Assembly (NCBI GenBank): GCA_963930645.1
Contig: CAWVNO010000530.1
Coordinates: 186,001 to 250,000, forward strand
Source: Salticus scenicus
Taxonomy: Eukaryota; Arthropoda; Arachnida; Araneae; Salticidae
Direction of reading: 5' to 3'
DNA: 64,000 nucleotides
Shown here: in pieces, positions 9,663 through 17,267 of the stretch
How the letters are laid out: the number at the start of each line of letters is the position of its first letter
Position numbering within the stretch: the first letter of the stretch is position 1
Translations under genes and position numbers: made by a program
The notes under the pieces: model-generated
Seen by the model: the letters and a program-made list of their open reading frames with translations, nothing else
What the model was told of the DNA's origin: nothing
Databases searched by the model: none

Positions 9663-9824
9663 CTAAAAAGTTGGCGTGGCCAGTCTTCATTCTGTATAAA
9701 TAGCCGTAGAAATTGCATAGCTTTCTATATATAAGCATTATATTGGCTGGACAGCGTGTTGAATTTTTTCGTTTTTACAGATTACCTTATGAAGGTTTAG
9801 TCTTTCAAAATATTGACTGACATG

Positions 9825-9984
9825 ATAAACAGATGACTGTCGTTGGCAGACGTCGAGACAAAATGAGATGTGGACACGTTAGCGATTCTATATGTAGGCC
9901 ACATAAAAAAACTAATGATGAATTAATGAATCCGTCAAGTTAAAGATACTGCTCCGTCCTTGAAGATGTGTTCAAGGTCATACG

Positions 9985-10016
<32 letters not shown>

Positions 10017-10117
10017 ATCCATTTCTATAGGGTAGCTACGATTCATGCTCCTACATTCTCCTATTTTGCTCCAACTTGCTTTTTTGTGGCAACGGGCTTC
10101 AAGGTCATTCAAGGTCA

Positions 10118-10185
<68 letters not shown>

Positions 10186-10340
10186 CAGGTGCCACGCCCA
10201 CCCTTGAAGCTTGTCTATATATACTATGGCTAACATGACTACACTCTCATTGTGTCTCGACATTTGCCTGCAACGGTCGTCTAGTCACTATGTCTCGTAA
10301 TGTGTTTTGAGCAAGATGTACATTGATGGACACTAGAGAG
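9825..10340. repeat. TATA-bearing repeat block, copy 2 of 4, with A/T hairpin
   Basis: Matches 3645-3875 and 12783-13140. After CCTTGAAGATGTGTTCAAGG come A tracts, a (CA)n run and an A/T junction at about 10131-10186. Then GCCACGCCCACCCTT, CTATATATACTATGG and GTCTCGACATTTGCCTGCAA follow. No ORF survives outside homopolymer translation. Confidence 0.55.
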
Positions 10341-10354
10341 TTAAATTTTTCTAT

Positions 10355-10660
10355 AAAAGCCTATGATCTATTCTGATTTCATGAAAATCTGTAATATCAT
10401 GTCATTTGTCAGACAAAAGTCTATAAAATCTTGTTTTCAAAGCCAATTATGTATAAATAACGCTATCCCCATCCTATTTTAAAGAAAATGGGTTTAGACA
10501 TCAGGAGCTAGTTTATACATGACCTTACAGTAGAAGAAATAAATTCCACTCCCACCCACCCTAATAGATATACTATATATATACTATATATAGACTGCAG
10601 CGCCATCTACAATGAATTTGATTGGCTAAAGAAATATAGCTTTAGCAGCCAACTGAGAAA
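10355..10660. repeat. Triplicated noncoding unit, copy R2
   Basis: Homologue of 2975-3290, beginning TATAAAAGCCTATGATC and ending near GACTGCAGCGCCATC. It follows the block at 9825 just as R3 follows the block at 12783, so the two together form a ~850-bp duplication. Confidence 0.6.
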
Positions 10661-10830
10661 TATAGCTTTAGCGGCCAACTAAGAAATGTAACTTTAGCAG
10701 CCAACTGAGAAATATAACTTTAGCAGCCAACTGAGAAATATAACTTTAGCAGCCAACTGAGAAATATAACTTTAGCAGCCAACTGAGAAATATAACTTTA
10801 GAAATATAACTTTAGAAACCAACTTCATCA
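10629..10830. repeat. 26-bp tandem repeat, about 7 copies
   Basis: Unit GAAATATAACTTTAGCAGCC plus AACTGA, repeated about seven times with few changes. It leads into CCAACCAACCAACTG and an A/T hairpin at about 10826-10900. A shorter array stands at 13400-13530. Confidence 0.75.
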
Positions 10831-10864
10831 ACCAACCAACCAACCAACTGTTAAAAAAAAAAAA

Positions 10865-10898
<34 letters not shown>

Positions 10899-10899
10899 C

Positions 10900-11570
10900 G
10901 TGTGACCTTGTGACCTTGATAGATTTATAGCGCCTATATAAGCAGCTGACAAATCTCATTTTCTAACATTACTCCTACATATGTGGTGACAACGATGAAA
11001 GGGCTTTGAAAATATTAGCTGGTCTGAAGACTCTCTGCAAAGTCCAGGTAACTATGTTATTTTTTTAAAATGTAGTTTAAAATTTTTCGTTTTCGCAGAT
11101 TACCTTATGAAAGCCTTGTCTCTGAAAATATTGTCTGGATGGCTTTGTCTCTGAATCTATATAATCATTAACAAAATATTTTAAATTCTAAGGCCTAAGT
11201 TTACAACATTAGTATTAAATCTTGTAAATTTATAGGATACTCACGGGTATATTTTAGTTTTTTCGACAACAAGTTTGGACAAAGGGCTTACCCTTGGAAA
11301 ATATGAATGGATTCTCTGCAAAGTCGACGCAAAGAGTTTTTTCTTAAATGTAGCTTAACCTACTGATCAGACGTCGATATTAAATTTTTAATCGTGTAAG
11401 ATTGACTCTGTATAAACACTAGCCTTGCTGGCTGGATCGGGTTTGTGTTCTAAAGAAATCATTGGGCCTATCCAAAATAATTTTCGTAGCCCAAGGCTTA
11501 AAGTATTGTTTCCTAAACCAAGAGGATGTCCAAACTCGATACGGACTGATTAAATTTATTACATATATTA
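10900..11570. other. Noncoding spacer with diverged repeats
   Basis: Contains CGCAGATTACCTTATGAA near 11095, shared in inverted form with about 1460, and TTTTTTCGACAACAAG near 11258, shared with 12002-12370. No gene seen. Confidence 0.4.
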
Positions 11571-11757
11571 TACTTATATTTATATTTAAATTAGTATTAT
11601 AAGTATAAGTATAAGTATAATATAATATAAATATAAATATAAATATAAATATAATATAATATAAATATAAATATAATATAATATAATATAAATATAATAT
11701 AATATAATATAATATAATATAAATATAATATAATATAATATAAATATTTTATAAAAA
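11570..11757. repeat. AT-rich microsatellite
   Basis: Runs of ATAAGTATAAGTATAATATA grading into ATAATATAAATATAAT, about 190 bp. Low complexity; ORFs across it are artefacts. Confidence 0.8.
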
Positions 11758-11939
11758 AAAAAAAAAAAAAAAAAAAATCTATTCATTTCTATAGACGCTC
11801 GAAGATTTTGCATGCGACATTTTGTTTGGCCTTAGTTATCACACAAACGATACTCGAGCTGGATTTGCGGTACTTAAGGGTCGATGTAAATTAGAGACAT
11901 CATATATATATTTTTTCAGCTATACTAATAATTGAGTAT

Positions 11940-12041
11940 GAAATAAAATATTTTTTTATCTGTATTTTAACATGCAGACATTTTCCGCGGAGCGGAAAAT
12001 GTCTGCTTGTTTAAATACAGATAAAAAAAATATTTTATTTC
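11940..12041. repeat. ~100-bp near-perfect palindrome
   Basis: Homologue of 2877-2969 with centre TTTTCCGCGGAGCGGAAAA. The pre-palindrome sequences also match (GAGACATCAT), so the whole cassette was duplicated. Confidence 0.8.
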
Positions 12042-12370
12042 TATTTCTTTTAAAGTCTAATGTATAAATTTACACTATTAGTATATTTTTTTTTAATTTA
12101 TAGCATATTCACAGTTTAGTTTTGTTTTTTTCGACAACAAGTTTTGATAGAGGGGCTTAGGCTTTGAAAATATTAACTGGTAAAAAATATCTGCATGTTT
12201 AAATACAGATTAAAAAATATATTTTATTTCTATTTATTTTAAATTCTAATGTATAAATTTACAATATTAGCATATTTTTTTTAATGTATAGCGTACTCAC
12301 GAGTTAATTTTGGTTTTTTCGACAACAAGTTTTGATAGAGGGTCTTAGGCTTTGAAAATATTAACTGGTC
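12002..12370. repeat. Tandem duplication of ~185 bp including half of the palindrome
   Basis: 12002-12180 and 12187-12370 share TTTAAATACAGAT, CTAATGTATAAATTTACA, TTTTTCGACAACAAG and GGCTTTGAAAATATTAACTG. The second copy keeps only the right arm of the palindrome (12189-12230). Confidence 0.65.
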
Positions 12371-12782
12371 TCTCTGCAAAGTCTAAACAATTAGCTTTGC
12401 TGGACAACCTTTGAATTTTTACCGACAAGGTTCTATATAAGCATTAGCTTGCCTGAAAGACAGTTTTTTCTGATAATTGTGTCAATATTAATTTTTGGAT
12501 CGATGGGTCAAAATGCTCGAATAATATCGCTGGCGACTGTGTCTGAGACCTGTGTTTATCGTAAAAATGAGACTCCAGCTAGATTTGAGGTACTTGAGGG
12601 TGGGGTTTAAAAATACATTGGTTCGTAGAAAATAGGCAGACATGTTGTTGGAGTCTACGTAGGCATTTTATTTAAAATGTTTTACCGTACAATGGATGAT
12701 TTGAATCTCGTCACGATTTTGGATGGATTTCTTTAGACCCGGTAGGCCAGCAAGGCTAAAATTTATATAGAGCCAAGCCAGG

Positions 12783-12947
12783 CTTTTCCAAACTGATGTC
12801 GTTGGCAGACAAAATGAGATGTGGGCACTTTAACGATTCTATATATAGGTCACATGAAAAAAAACTAATGTTGAATAAATCCGTCAAGTTAAAGATACTG
12901 CTCCGTCCTTGAAGATGTATTCAAGGTCACACGAAAAAAAAAAAAAA

Positions 12948-12987
<40 letters not shown>

Positions 12988-13140
12988 CTAAGGTGCCACG
13001 CCCACCCTTAAGCTTGTCTATATATACTATGGCTAACATGACTACACTCTCATTGTGTCTCGACATTTGCCTGCAACGGTTGTCTAGTCAATATGTCTCG
13101 TAATGTGTTTTGAGCAAGATGTACATTGATGGAGACTAGA
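12783..13140. repeat. TATA-bearing repeat block, copy 3 of 4
   Basis: Repeats the order of 9825-10340: GTTGGCAGACAAAATGAGAT, TATATATAGG, GAAGATGTATTCAAGG, an A/T junction at about 12933-12987, GCCACGCCCACCCTT and GTCTCGACATTTGCCTGCAA. No gene. Confidence 0.55.
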
Positions 13141-13144
13141 GAGT

Positions 13145-13430
13145 TAAATTTTTCTATAAAAGCCTATGATCTATTCTGATTTCATGAAAACCTGCAATAT
13201 CATGTCATTTGTCAGACAAAAGTCTATAAAATCTTGTTTTCAAAGCCAATATTGTATAAATAACGCTATCCCCATCCTATTTTAAAGGAAATGGGTTTAG
13301 ACATCAGGAGCTAGTTTATGCATGACCTTACAGTAGAAGAAATAGATATACTATATATATATACTATATATATAGACTGCAGCGCCCTCTACAATGATTG
13401 GATAAAGAAATATAATTTAGAGGCCAACTG
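13145..13430. repeat. Triplicated noncoding unit, copy R3
   Basis: Matches R1 and R2 from TATAAAAGCCTATGATC to GACTGCAGCGCC, with a short internal deletion after GAAGAAATA (the CCCACCCACC part is missing). It is followed by 26-bp repeats and an A/T hairpin (about 13540-13605). Confidence 0.6.
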
Positions 13431-13553
13431 AAAAATATAACTTTAGCGGCCAACTGAGAAATATAACTTTAGCAGCCAACTGAGAAATATAACTTTAGCA
13501 GCCAGCTGAGAAATATAACTTTAGAAACCAACTTCATCAACCAACCAACCAAC

Positions 13554-13590
<37 letters not shown>

Positions 13591-13649
13591 TTTTTTTTTT
13601 TTTTTCGGTGGGCGTGGCTTCGCTATAAATTTCTCAGTGCGATCGTGCC

Positions 13650-13657
13650 TATATAAA
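13650..13657 (+). promoter_or_regulatory. TATA box of gene D
   Basis: TATATAAA, 35 bp before the ATG at 13692. It rules out the in-frame GTG at 13659 as start, since that codon overlaps the box region. Confidence 0.55.
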
Positions 13658-13691
13658 TGTGGGTTTGTGTTCTAAAAGATTCATTGGCATC

Positions 13692-14216
13692 ATGTCTGTC
13701 CAAAATGAGTTTCGTACTCTACTCCGTGAATGCGTTAGTCTCGCCTATCGTCAAAAAACCTCTGAAGTCTTGTTGAAATCTAATTTTGGCTGCTCTATTT
13801 TAAAAATGCTCACAGCGTATTTTCAGAATAACTCTATCCATTCGAAGGCTAAACTCGATACGCCCGAAAAGGCATTTAGAATGTTGAAAGGCCAATTGCA
13901 ATGCATAGCATATTATGACTACGATAAAATGTCTCCTGATATTAAAAATCTGTTCGCTGAAGATATTGTGCTGCCTGGCCAATGCTGTTATCAAGTTTGG
14001 ATTCTACAATGCTTAATTGTTACAGCATGCATTGTTGCAGATTGCTGGACAAATTGCAATGTGGATATGTTTGATGTGGCTTTTGAAACGCTGATAGACA
14101 TGTTGAACACTTATGGCTATATTGCCTGCATTGAACGCGACCTAAATCGCAACTGCGATCCGTTTAGTAATCCGAGCGAAATTGTCTTGTTCGCCGGTCT
14201 AAAAATAACCAATTAG
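13692..14216 (+). CDS. Unrecognised protein D (174 aa)
   Basis: I do not recognise this protein. It starts MSVQNEFRTLLRECVSLAY and is predicted to be mostly helical. It has eight or so cysteines, a hydrophobic central stretch (VWILQCLIVTACIVA, about residues 96-110) and an amphipathic segment FDVAFETLIDMLNTYGY. The hydrophobic stretch could be a membrane segment or the core of a helical bundle. A Bcl-2-like fold crossed my mind, but no BH1 NWGR-type motif is present. The frame is intact. The ATG at 13692 is chosen because TATATAAA lies 35 bp upstream. D is the only gene of the unit without the 3' hairpin module; an A-rich stretch follows the stop. It lies head to tail with gene E, 312 bp upstream. 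Confidence 0.6.
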   Translation: MSVQNEFRTLLRECVSLAYRQKTSEVLLKSNFGCSILKMLTAYFQNNSIHSKAKLDTPEKAFRMLKGQLQCIAYYDYDKMSPDIKNLFAEDIVLPGQCCYQVWILQCLIVTACIVADCWTNCNVDMFDVAFETLIDMLNTYGYIACIERDLNRNCDPFSNPSEIVLFAGLKITN

Positions 14217-14219
14217 AAA

Positions 14220-14470
14220 AAAATATCTTTATATTGACTTAAGCATATATATAGAATTCGCTGCATAATATCCTGTCAACAGTTTTTTTTATAAATCTGA
14301 TTATAATTTTAGCCGCTTCCTACATGCATCCTGTTTTCAAAGACTTATGCAACTCGTATAAATAACTTTATCTCATCCTGCTTTAAAGGTCAAGGCCTCA
14401 TCCTGTTTTCTTGGACTTATGTAACTCATATAAATAACTTTATCGCATCCTGTTTTAAAGGATATGCTTC
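14220..14470 (+). promoter_or_regulatory. Upstream repeat region of gene E
   Basis: Contains GCATAATATCCTGTCAACAG, then two ~65-bp direct repeats built of CATCCTG, GACTTATG and ATATAAATAACTTTATC, ending in CATCCTGTTTTAAAGG. CATCCTG/CAGGATG elements recur upstream of A, F and G. No ORF. Confidence 0.5.
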
Positions 14471-14473
14471 TAC

Positions 14474-14480
14474 TATAAAA
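14474..14480 (+). promoter_or_regulatory. TATA box of gene E
   Basis: TATAAAA, 49 bp before the ATG at 14529. Confidence 0.55.
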
Positions 14481-14528
14481 GCCGGTGCTCAGCGCTTGTA
14501 ATTTCAATTGCTCACTTGCTCTCAAGTC

Positions 14529-15104
14529 ATGTGGATGAGATTATTTTTCCCAGGCCATATCGGCTTGAGGTCTGCCCTAGCCTCTGACGGAATGACTTAC
14601 GTTTCGGCAGTAGATGTGGGTTTGCTGCTGCAGTTTAATGATATTTACGAATTTTCTCAGTATCGTGCCACCAAGCATATAGATTACTTTCCAGTTTTTG
14701 AAATAGAAGAAATGTTTAACTACGTGAGCCTGTTTTCCGACGTAGCAGAAATGCAGAGACTCTGGAGATATGGACGGGTCGCGGCTGATTTTCCTATGTC
14801 TTCGGAAGATTTATTTGATGTTCATATTAAAACGGAGGGGAATGCCAAATTGCAGGACTGGCTGCAACTATATACAGACCTTTTCCGAAATGATCTATTG
14901 GACGGCCCTTCTGACAATTCTAAAAGATTGGCTACCTGTTGGAGGAGACGGAACGAATGCAAGGTCTGCTTGACAGAAGAGAGCCAGGTGGCATTCTTTG
15001 ACTGTGGGCATGTGGTATGTTGCATGGCTTGTTCGGACAAACTGGAAAATTGTCCTGTTTGTCGAACAGCTATTTTGGAAAAGCGAAGAGTGTATGTGCA
15101 ATAG
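14529..15104 (+). CDS. BRO-N-like / C-terminal RING protein E (191 aa)
   Basis: Residues 144-178 form a complete C3HC4 RING of the IAP type (C144, C147, C159, H161, C165, C168, C175, C178), with GHVVCCMAC and CPVCR visible and a short tail after it. This predicts an E3 ubiquitin ligase. The first ~65 residues contain ASDGMTYVSAVDVGLLL (18-34), which matches the DG...D-V spacing of proteins A-C, so a degenerate BRO-N-like domain is likely. The order KilA-N/BRO-like plus RING recalls poxvirus p28-type proteins. No BIR repeat is seen, so it is not a classical IAP. The ATG at 14529 is chosen over an upstream TTG because of the TATA spacing. It converges with gene F, and a hairpin module follows by 28 bp. 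RING call strong; N-domain call moderate. Confidence 0.82.
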   Translation: MWMRLFFPGHIGLRSALASDGMTYVSAVDVGLLLQFNDIYEFSQYRATKHIDYFPVFEIEEMFNYVSLFSDVAEMQRLWRYGRVAADFPMSSEDLFDVHIKTEGNAKLQDWLQLYTDLFRNDLLDGPSDNSKRLATCWRRRNECKVCLTEESQVAFFDCGHVVCCMACSDKLENCPVCRTAILEKRRVYVQ

Positions 15105-15123
15105 TTATATACATGGAAATTTT

Positions 15124-15273
15124 AAAAAACTTGGGTCAAACGAGGCTTCCTCATGTCTAGATTTGTCATTATGACTTATCTTGACGATGGAAGCCTCGTT
15201 TGACCCATTTTTTTTAAATCGATAGGCTACCAATATTGGATTTGTAAAAAAAATAACTTATAAATTTTATGAG
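15124..15273. repeat. Left arm of a 150-bp inverted repeat
   Basis: Pairs with 15922-16072 almost base for base, including hairpin, CCAATATTGG and GTAAAAAAAATAACTTATAA. A ~650-bp segment lies between the arms. Confidence 0.8.
15132..15239 (+). terminator. 3' hairpin module of gene E
   Basis: A 19-bp stem (15132-15150 with 15189-15207, TGGGTCAAACGAGGCTTCC), flanked by A and T runs. The long loop contains the inner palindrome GTCATTATGAC. CCAATATTGG stands at 15230-15239. The whole module is repeated in inverted form at 15922-16072. Confidence 0.72.
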
Positions 15274-15342
15274 ATTCGATTAGAGTTATCCGTAAAATAT
15301 TTTACCGTACAACGGACGAAAAGATTTACGAAGACATGATAA

Positions 15343-15495
15343 CTAGATGACTGTTGTTGGCGAGACAAAATGAGATGTGGGTACGTTACCCATTCTATAT
15401 ATAGGTCACACGAAAAAACTAATATCGAATAAATAAACTTTGCTCATTTAAGTTATGGATCCGTCCTTGAAGATATGTTCAAGGTCACATGAAAG

Positions 15496-15539
<44 letters not shown>

Positions 15540-15560
15540 TTTTTTTTTTTTTTTTTCAAG
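15343..15560. repeat. TATA-bearing repeat block, copy 4 of 4, between inverted arms
   Basis: GTTGTTGGCGAGACAAAATG, CTATATATAGG, CCTTGAAGATATGTTCAAGG and an A/T junction of about 70 bp, then GGTTGGTTGGTTG. The remaining interval to 15921 shows no gene. Confidence 0.55.
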
Positions 15561-15921
15561 GTTGGTTGGTTGGTTGATATATATATTTTTTCCTCGTTCA
15601 TCAAGATTCGCTTTTCAATTGTCATGACCAAACGATTGGTTACTAAAGTTTTTTTGGATCTCTGTCATTGGATCTCGTTAATACTATTTTAATAATTACG
15701 TTTAAATTTTTACAATATGAGCTGCTAATCTCTACGCGTTCAGTTTTTCTGGCTCAGCATCTCAATTTAAAAGCTACATTTGTCCTGTTTCAATTTTATC
15801 GAGGTTAAATTTTTATGGATAATGTTTGCTGTCCCGTTTGCAGGTCCAATCGATAGGATGGCATAGCTGAAGCCGCTTTAAGCGATTCTTTTGAACGGCT
15901 TAGACAATTTTCATTTGTCTA

Positions 15922-16072
15922 CTCATAAAATTTATAAGTTATTTTTTTTACAAATCCAATATTGGTAGGAGATAGATTTAAAAAAAATGGGTCAAACGAG
16001 GCTTCCATCGTCAAGATAAGTCATAATGACAAATCTGACATGAGGAAGCCTCGTTTGACCCAAATTTTTTAA
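15922..16072 (-). terminator. 3' hairpin module of gene F and right arm of the inverted repeat
   Basis: Stem 15988-16006 with 16044-16062, distal CCAATATTGG at 15956-15965. It is the reverse complement of the module after gene E, with one base lost in the loop. It lies 14 bp past the likely end of gene F, in the orientation expected for that gene. Confidence 0.72.
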
Positions 16073-16085
16073 ATTTTTAATATTT

Positions 16086-16423
16086 TTAGAGTGATATGTA
16101 ATTTGGCTGTTCGGACTCATCTATTATATATTCTAGAGTGCCAGGTGTCATGAGATCTTTCATCATAGAGTCTAGTAGTAGCTGATCTGGCATGGGAGAG
16201 CATACTATATTCGTTTTTTAAACGAAATATTATGATCAGGTGTCAGATGTAGGCAGAACATATGGATTTTGCCTTCTCCGATCATTGTTTGGAAATGAGG
16301 ATATTTCTTCAGCTTCTTGACAGAAGTCGAAAGAATATTCGGAAAAGGCTCAGTCATTCCGAAAAGGTTATGAAGAGCGTTAGCCGCTTTAAGTTTCTTC
16401 ACAGAGCATTGATGCTTATACAT
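16086..16423 (-). pseudogene. Gene F, small protein gene with a frame break
   Basis: The first frame opens at the ATG 16423 and runs 72 residues to a stop at 16205. It is lysine-rich, starts MYKHQCSVKKLKAANALHNL and contains KKLKKYPHFQTMIGEG. The neighbouring frame is open from the A6 run at about 16215 to a TAA at 16086-16088, adding about 42 residues that start near CSPMPDQLLLDSMMKDLM. That end lies exactly where the 3' hairpin module begins, as in the other genes, which suggests one original gene of about 113 codons. A single-base change in the A6 homopolymer, a sequencing or assembly error, or programmed slippage could explain it. The slip site is not a canonical -1 heptamer. Function unknown. 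A TATATAAG box lies 54 bp upstream. Confidence 0.5.
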
Positions 16424-16475
16424 GTTAGCAGTTCAAGCTCCGAAGAGAGAATGACTATTCGATCGAATGGCAGAG

Positions 16476-16483
16476 CTTATATA
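16476..16483 (-). promoter_or_regulatory. TATA box of gene F
   Basis: TATATAAG on the minus strand, 53 bp before the ATG at 16423. Confidence 0.55.
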
Positions 16484-16489
16484 GTCGAT

Positions 16490-16690
16490 CTGAAGGCAGG
16501 ATGTTGCATAACTCATTTTCTACGAAAACAGGATAAGATAAGGCTATTTATAGAATTATTGTCGCTGAACGCGAAAACAGGATATTGCATAACTCATTTG
16601 ATACGAAACAGGATGCCGAACACGGAAACAGGATGCGGTAAAGATTTTTATAGACGCTGAAACAAATAAGCATTGCTGGACAATGATAGT
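16490..16690. promoter_or_regulatory. CAGGAT repeat region upstream of gene F
   Basis: Repeats of GGCAGGATGTTGCATAACTC and GAAACAGGAT, nearly the same as 7620-7850. Read on the gene strand they give CATCCTG and GCAATATCCTG, as upstream of A, E and G. Confidence 0.5.
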
Positions 16691-16753
16691 GTAGATACTT
16701 TAGCATGATATATATAGGTTATCTAGAGTCAATCAACTAATCAACCAACCTTG

Positions 16754-16816
<63 letters not shown>

Positions 16817-16883
16817 CAAGGTTGGTTGATTGGTTGATTGACATTAGCTAACATATATATATATCATGCTAAAGTGTCTTTGG
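16690..16883. repeat. ~195-bp palindrome with central A/T tract
   Basis: ACTTTAGCATGATATATATA at the left faces ATATATATATCATGCTAAAGT-type sequence at the right. Inside lie AATCAACCAACCTTG with an A run and its complement with a T run. It is the longest palindrome of the unit. Relative of 7850-7957. Confidence 0.75.
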
Positions 16884-17154
16884 TTGATTTTATATTTCTA
16901 TAAGTTTTTTCAAGATACTATTCTTTTGGGACTTTGCCATTTTTCACCAATCTGGAATTTTTTTCAAAGTTTATCATTTCGATTTTATAGTTTTTGATTT
17001 CAAAATAATATTTTTTTGCCAATCTTGAAATTTTTTTAAGTTGGTTGATAATAGTTTATATATAAATTTATATCTCAGGGACTTCAGTTATAAAAGTATC
17101 CATTCAAAATCTTAAGTATCCATTCAAAATCTTAAAGTACAAATCGGTACGCAT
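16884..17154. other. AT-rich spacer, no gene
   Basis: Only AT-rich sequence with a 19-bp direct repeat TATCCATTCAAAATCTTAA near 17098-17136. It ends in AAATCGGTACGCATCCAATA at the terminator of gene G. Confidence 0.4.
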
Positions 17155-17252
17155 CCAATATTGGCAATATAATTCTTACAAAAAAAACGGGTCGAACGAA
17201 GTGTCAAAGACAGGAATCTGCCATGAGACACTTCGTTCGGCCCGATTTTTTT
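17155..17252 (-). terminator. 3' hairpin module of gene G
   Basis: Stem 17181-17205 with 17227-17252 (CGGGTCGAACGAAGTGTC type, one mismatch and one bulge), loop AAAGACAGGAATCTGCCATGA as in gene A, distal CCAATATTGG at 17155-17164. It lies 15 bp past the stop of gene G. Confidence 0.72.
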
Positions 17253-17267
17253 ATAAATCGTTTGGGT

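Noticed and set aside
13659..13691. GTG start extending gene D by 11 residues
   Set aside because: It overlaps the TATA box region; the ATG at 13692 gives normal spacing.
13692..14216. Viral Bcl-2 homologue
   Set aside because: Size and helical look fit, but no BH1 or BH2 motif can be seen.
14508..14528. TTG start extending gene E by 7 residues
   Set aside because: An ATG follows 21 bp later at a TATA distance like that of the other genes.
14529..15104. Classical inhibitor of apoptosis
   Set aside because: The RING is of IAP type, but no BIR domain is present.
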